A stretch of 64,000 bases of DNA. Source: Beaufortia kweichowensis (lineage: Eukaryota > Chordata > Actinopteri > Cypriniformes > Gastromyzontidae). This document shows, one piece after another, positions 59,922 to 64,000 of the stretch. The position numbers and the translations under genes were made by a program. Position 1 is the first letter of the stretch. Each line of letters starts with the position of its first letter. The stretch covers positions 6,457,001-6,521,000 of the forward strand of contig CM032815.1 of NCBI GenBank assembly GCA_019155185.1, written 5' to 3'. The notes beneath the pieces are model-generated. The model saw only the letters and a list, made by a program, of their open reading frames with translations. It had not been told where the DNA came from and searched no databases.

Positions 59922-61394
59922 CTGAAATGCACAAAGACAAGAATGCTGTTGGTCAGCGGCGTAGGCTTTAATTGTACATGAGTCAAAACGTGAAAAACCT
60001 GATTAAATAAGACAGTGGTTTCATAAATGGCCAAATAGACATAAACTTGATTGATTATTAGAAAAAAAGTTGAATACCATAAATCACAAGAGCACACTTC
60101 CTAATTTGTTTTTATTGCCTACTTTAGACTTACTAAAAAGCTAAACAGTAAGGAAATGCAAATATAATAAATATTTCTCATGACTTCCATGCTGTTCTGT
60201 GGGTGGGTTTATATGGTTCAGTTTGAGTTGTGTGTGCACTTATGCAAATTGTTTATATGCCCCAGAGGCACTTTAAAGACAAAAAACTGAACATGAGAAC
60301 CATTTTTAATAGTCAATAAAATAATACATTCCCCACCATTATTCACTTCATGTCAATGAGAAAACAATAAGTCAGGATACAGATGCAGGAACATGCATTA
60401 TACAAGCGTATGCGTTTCACTCCTGATAAACATTAACTGTGTTTCCTTAGAAATATTCAGTTGTGTTGTGTAACACAGGAGGGACAGGACAGACTACTGC
60501 CTCATGCCAGAATGAGTTTAAGTGTTTGTGTATTTGCCATTAGATCTCTTTCATGTGAAGTACCTTCCATTACTGGCTTAGTTTCCTTTTCTGACAGAGC
60601 CTTTATTTTCCCCTTGTGTTATTTTTGCCCATCAGACTAAAATGGCAACAGTGCATTTAGATTATGAATCACCAGTAAGATCAAAACACACATACACACA
60701 CTCGCATAGACTCACATAAACCCAGGCAATCGCCAAGGGGATCCCTGGGTTGCCATGTACCCATTATATTAAGCACAAGTATGATGAGGAGATGCCAGAC
60801 CCTACGCAGGGTGCCATGGGACGGGGTGATTGATGGAAATTGATCTGGATCTGTAACCTCGAGTAATGGAGAGGACGACACAAACAATCACATTACTGCG
60901 AGGGCTGGGCAAAGTGCACCCGACCTCCTCAATAGGTATGTTTCCTTTAAACAGCCTAAGTGGATTTCTCAGCCCCTGAGAGTTGTGATTAGCCGTTTAG
61001 ATGGAGTCAGAAGTCTTGTTTGCACTGAGAATTGATTTTTTCCTTGTATATGTCATGCTGCCAGGAGCAAATGCTGTTGTGGAGAAATGTTACATTGCGT
61101 TTTTTGCTAAAATTGTTTGCACATATCAGAAAGCAGAAACTGCTGTTTCACAACATCTCAGATGTGATGCATTACGAAACAGAGTTTGGATGAAAACAGA
61201 AGCGTAAACTCAAGCATGTGGTCAGCATAGACATGTGGCCATCAGTGGGAGATACTTCAGCATTCCAGACAAAAATGTAATATCTCTTGCAAATTAATAG
61301 AAAAAGAGTATGGTTGGAAAGTATGAAAACACTTATTTAAACATTTTAGAATAGTAGTAAACTCATGAAAACCATGAAATAACACAATTGTAAC

Positions 61395-61780
61395 AAAATA
61401 AATGAAGACTATGTTATATCGGATAATCTTCAAAAGTAGTCACCCTTTGTCTAGAATTTGTAAAATGATACTCTTGATATTTTATCATCCAGCTTCTTGA
61501 GGTCTCAACCTGAGATGATTTTTAAACAGCACTAAAGGAATTTTTATCAATGCTGGAATCTTATTGGCTTTTTCATTCATTATTTTCTCCAAGTTATCCA
61601 TTTAAAAAATATTTTAAAAGATTTTTTTTAATTAAAGAAATAAATATGTTGGCACAATTATATTTTTGTCTGTAAAAGTAATTTCAAACATTAAAATATA
61701 CACCTTCAGATTAAAAGACTTTTAAAATAATAGAAAACATTTTTGTCAATTGTGTCTAAACTTTTGACAGGTACTGTACG
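61395..61780 (+). repeat. Dispersed repeat, copy B
   Basis: The copy begins 'aaataaatgaagactatgtt' and matches 35890-36250 along its length. It continues further to 'tctaaacttttgacaggtactgta', an ending typical of fish DNA-transposon remnants. It shows no coding capacity. Confidence 0.75.
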
Positions 61781-62721
61781 TAATAATATTTATAAGAGCA
61801 TATGGCTATGAAAGAGTAGGAAGTAAAATAAAAAATAAATACTCAAGATAGCAGATTAATATGTAATCTATAATATATAAAAAGAAGATTTTTTTTTCCA
61901 GAAAACGTTGCTTTTTTATTGATCAACAGGGGAAGCTTATTAACATATTACAGCACAACCCTAACACAACTGATTTAATCATTAGCGTGAAACCAATAAT
62001 GATAAGAGCTTTCCACATTAACCCCAACAGCTGAATACTAACTCCACTACTCTTGTCACTGTAGATATTTCTTATGAAGGCATACACTTTCATACTCTGG
62101 CAATGTGTAGGTATGTGTGCAAGTATGAAGTTAGAAATACATACAACTCATATGAGATTGCAATACTTTGTGCATGACGTAGCACTACCACCATTAAATG
62201 AAATCATGTTTTTCTATTTGTCCGAATATGCTGCATGTTTCTACAAAACGACGGCTCTCTCACACCCAGTAGCAGGACAAAAGCAAAGCAACCTGTAATT
62301 GGCAGGGTGTGAAGATAAACTTGCCACTTAACACTAAACTGACAAAACTGGATAAGGCGGATTTCAGTGAAAGAAATCTTTTTCACTGGTGCAAAGAATA
62401 TAACAACACACAAACAAAAACTAAAGATCTAAAGATCACACAGATGGTTCCAAACAATCAACTGTAACTGTACCGTCAAGAAAATCACTTTCATCTACAC
62501 AACAGAAATACTAAAAGACCGTATCAATGTATGACTGATGGTGATATGAAATGATCTCAGAAGAGGTCAGCTCTCCAAAACCATCCAAGACCAATATGCT
62601 GATTACTCTAAAACAAAGAAGTGACATCTGATACAGGATCAAAAGACACTAATGCTTTAAAATAAAAGTCCACAACTAAAGATGTTCCCAATAGAAACAT
62701 GTCTGGACTGTTTTTACTCAC

Positions 62722-62781
62722 GTTGGTTCTTTGTCCCGCCCCGCCCCCCGTACGATCTTGTAGGGCCTGCTCGAAAGAGGC
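62722..62781 (-). other. kdm2a: Candidate 60-nt alternative exon of kdm2a
   Basis: The minus strand shows an acceptor (caacaag) at 62782, 60 open bases and a strong donor (aac|gtgagt). Both ends are phase 0, as are the flanking candidate exon 63491-63673 and the CXXC exon at 59921. It would add 20 residues beginning ASFEQALQD. The GC-rich ggggcggggcggg inside also fits an Sp1-type site, so a promoter element is a rival reading. Confidence 0.3.
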
Positions 62782-63490
62782 CTTGTTGGGCCGTGGCCAG
62801 CAAAGTTAAAAATATCTTGGAAATTGAGGAAGTTAAATAACACAATGATCTATACAAATCTTTAAATTGATAAACAGGCCATCAAAGTAGCAGTATGTAA
62901 TTAATGACAGTTTTCACTTTTATAAAACTCTACATACAACTGTGATGTATTTCATTTGTGTTTGGATGAAATTCATCTGAATGTTTTGAATAATACAGCA
63001 ACACTTCCAGGGAAGTTTCTCACGTGGGCATCCACGCAAACATGCAAAGTGCACCATCTAGTAAAAATGAAATCACACCACTTGTTATATAAAAAAGCAC
63101 CTGTAGTGGTAGTAATATAATAACTCTCACAAATAAATGGGGCAACTTGATTTCACTTTCATCTGTGACTTCTAAAAGTACCTAAAACCTTTAATAGCAT
63201 CACATCATGCCACTTTCAATGGGTTTTAAAAACCTTAATAACACAATCAATGAGAACAAGACACATGTGACGTTTGACTTGTTCAACACAACCAGCAAAT
63301 GTCAATCAACCTAAACAAAAAAACAAACAACAAGCCAAATAAAGTCAATATCACTCAAGTCATCTGACGTTATCACACCTTCTGACAGCTCTTTTATCAC
63401 GTGGACCAACTCCTGTTACACATGCAAATACACACACCAGTACACTATACATTTACACTGAATGATTGCAACCCAACACAATTAGCCAAC

Positions 63491-63673
63491 CTGTTCAGCC
63501 TCCGAACTCTCATAATCCTCCTCTTCAGTGTTCAGCGACATGGTCATGGCTCTTAAAGTCTGCTCAGCACTGCGCAAACTGACATGGCTGCAGCTCCAGC
63601 CTGCGAGACGGCACAGCCCTCCCTTCTGTTTCTCTTCCTCCGAAGCACACAGGCTACAGCGAGACACGCTCAT
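63491..63673 (-). CDS. kdm2a: Candidate first coding exon of a JmjC-less kdm2a form
   Basis: Sixty-one open codons start with Met at 63673 (MSVSRCSLCASEEEKQ) and end at an in-phase donor (cag|gttggc). Joined in phase to the CXXC exon, with or without the 60-base candidate exon, it gives a protein of about 815-835 aa that lacks the demethylase domain. JmjC-less short isoforms from internal promoters are known for mammalian KDM2A and KDM2B. Two CCAAT boxes stand just upstream. I do not recognise this N-terminal peptide, and the donor is only moderate. Confidence 0.4.
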
Positions 63674-63696
63674 GAATATTAAACAGAAGGCTGCAG

Positions 63697-63760
63697 TGGA
63701 GCCAATGACTGAAGAACAAGCTCATTAATATGCGCCTAGGCCACCAATCAGATGAGAGCA
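63697..63760 (-). promoter_or_regulatory. kdm2a: Candidate internal kdm2a promoter
   Basis: On the minus strand two ATTGG (CCAAT) boxes are found at 63702-63706 and 63744-63748, with an AT-rich 'catattaatgag' between them. They lie 30-75 bases before the candidate Met at 63673. That is close, so the transcript leader would be short or the Met could be preceded by another start. Support is by motif only. Confidence 0.3.
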
Positions 63761-64000
63761 AGTGCTGCATGTTCAAACAGGGTCATGGGATAAGGAAGAG
63801 AGGCCAGTTGGGGCAGTATAAGGACAGATGGTATTTGATGACAAAAGACGCACACAATTGAGCAGAAAATTCAGCAGCTGGCCTTTTAAAAGTGGAGACG
63901 GGTTTAGTGCTTTGAAGAGGGGGTGTACAAAAGCCAACAACTAATAGTGTGTCTCGGTCAATAAAGATATAAAGTAAAACAAGTTCATAAGCCTGAGTGT

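Larger units (their letters stand above)
59922..63490. other. Upstream intronic region of kdm2a
   Basis: No JmjC-coding exon is visible on the minus strand here, so for a full-length kdm2a this stretch is intron. It contains the dispersed repeat copy at 61395-61780, a candidate 60-base exon at 62722-62781, and otherwise AT-rich sequence. Short open frames show no family motif. Confidence 0.5.

Overview
This window looks like ordinary gene-bearing chromatin from a ray-finned fish, most likely a cypriniform (zebrafish/carp-like). The evidence is GT-AG introns in every recognisable gene, an AT-rich background, short CT/GA microsatellites, and several dispersed repeat families familiar from cyprinid genomes (an element with 'gggatagttcaccc'-type ends, and one carrying 'aagaacc/ggttctt' blocks). 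I see no bacterial, phage, CRISPR or viral gene system. I could not run searches; gene names rest on reading assembled exons against remembered vertebrate families.

Layout. (1) 1-6.1 kb: no convincing gene, apart from one weak candidate terminal exon near 1.74 kb. (2) 6283-14497 (+): a complete 12-exon ggt5-type gamma-glutamyltransferase gene (554 aa). (3) 16841-23946 (-): a complete 12-exon ggt1-type gamma-glutamyltransferase gene (572 aa), tail-to-tail with ggt5 and almost identical to it in exon sizes and phases. (4) 26619-39290 (+): lrrc75b, four coding exons (363 aa), head-to-head with ggt1. (5) 43907-53609 (+): rnf34, seven coding exons (383 aa), whose first exon carries only the codons Met-Lys. 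(6) 56465-59921 (-): the CXXC-PHD-F-box-LRR half of kdm2a, with candidate first exons of a JmjC-less form at 62.7 and 63.5-63.7 kb. The JmjC half is not in the window and would lie to the right.

How the genes relate. The two GGTs are extracellular, membrane-anchored enzymes that cleave gamma-glutamyl bonds of glutathione and its conjugates, leukotriene C4 being the typical GGT5 substrate. GGT5, GGT1 and LRRC75B also share a neighbourhood in human (22q11.23), so that block is conserved synteny. RNF34 (E3 ubiquitin ligase) sits beside KDM2B in human, whereas here it lies beside a gene that reads as KDM2A, an interesting paralogue-neighbourhood difference. The genes do not form an operon or a common pathway.

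The most useful observations are the mirrored exon structure of the two GGT genes, the shortened substrate-loop exon of ggt5, the two-codon first exon and possible optional 36-nt microexon of rnf34, a group of full CRE motifs in rnf34 intron 1, the candidate alternative start of kdm2a, and a splice-bounded open segment antisense to lrrc75b intron 1. Nothing here is strong evidence for a new biological system.
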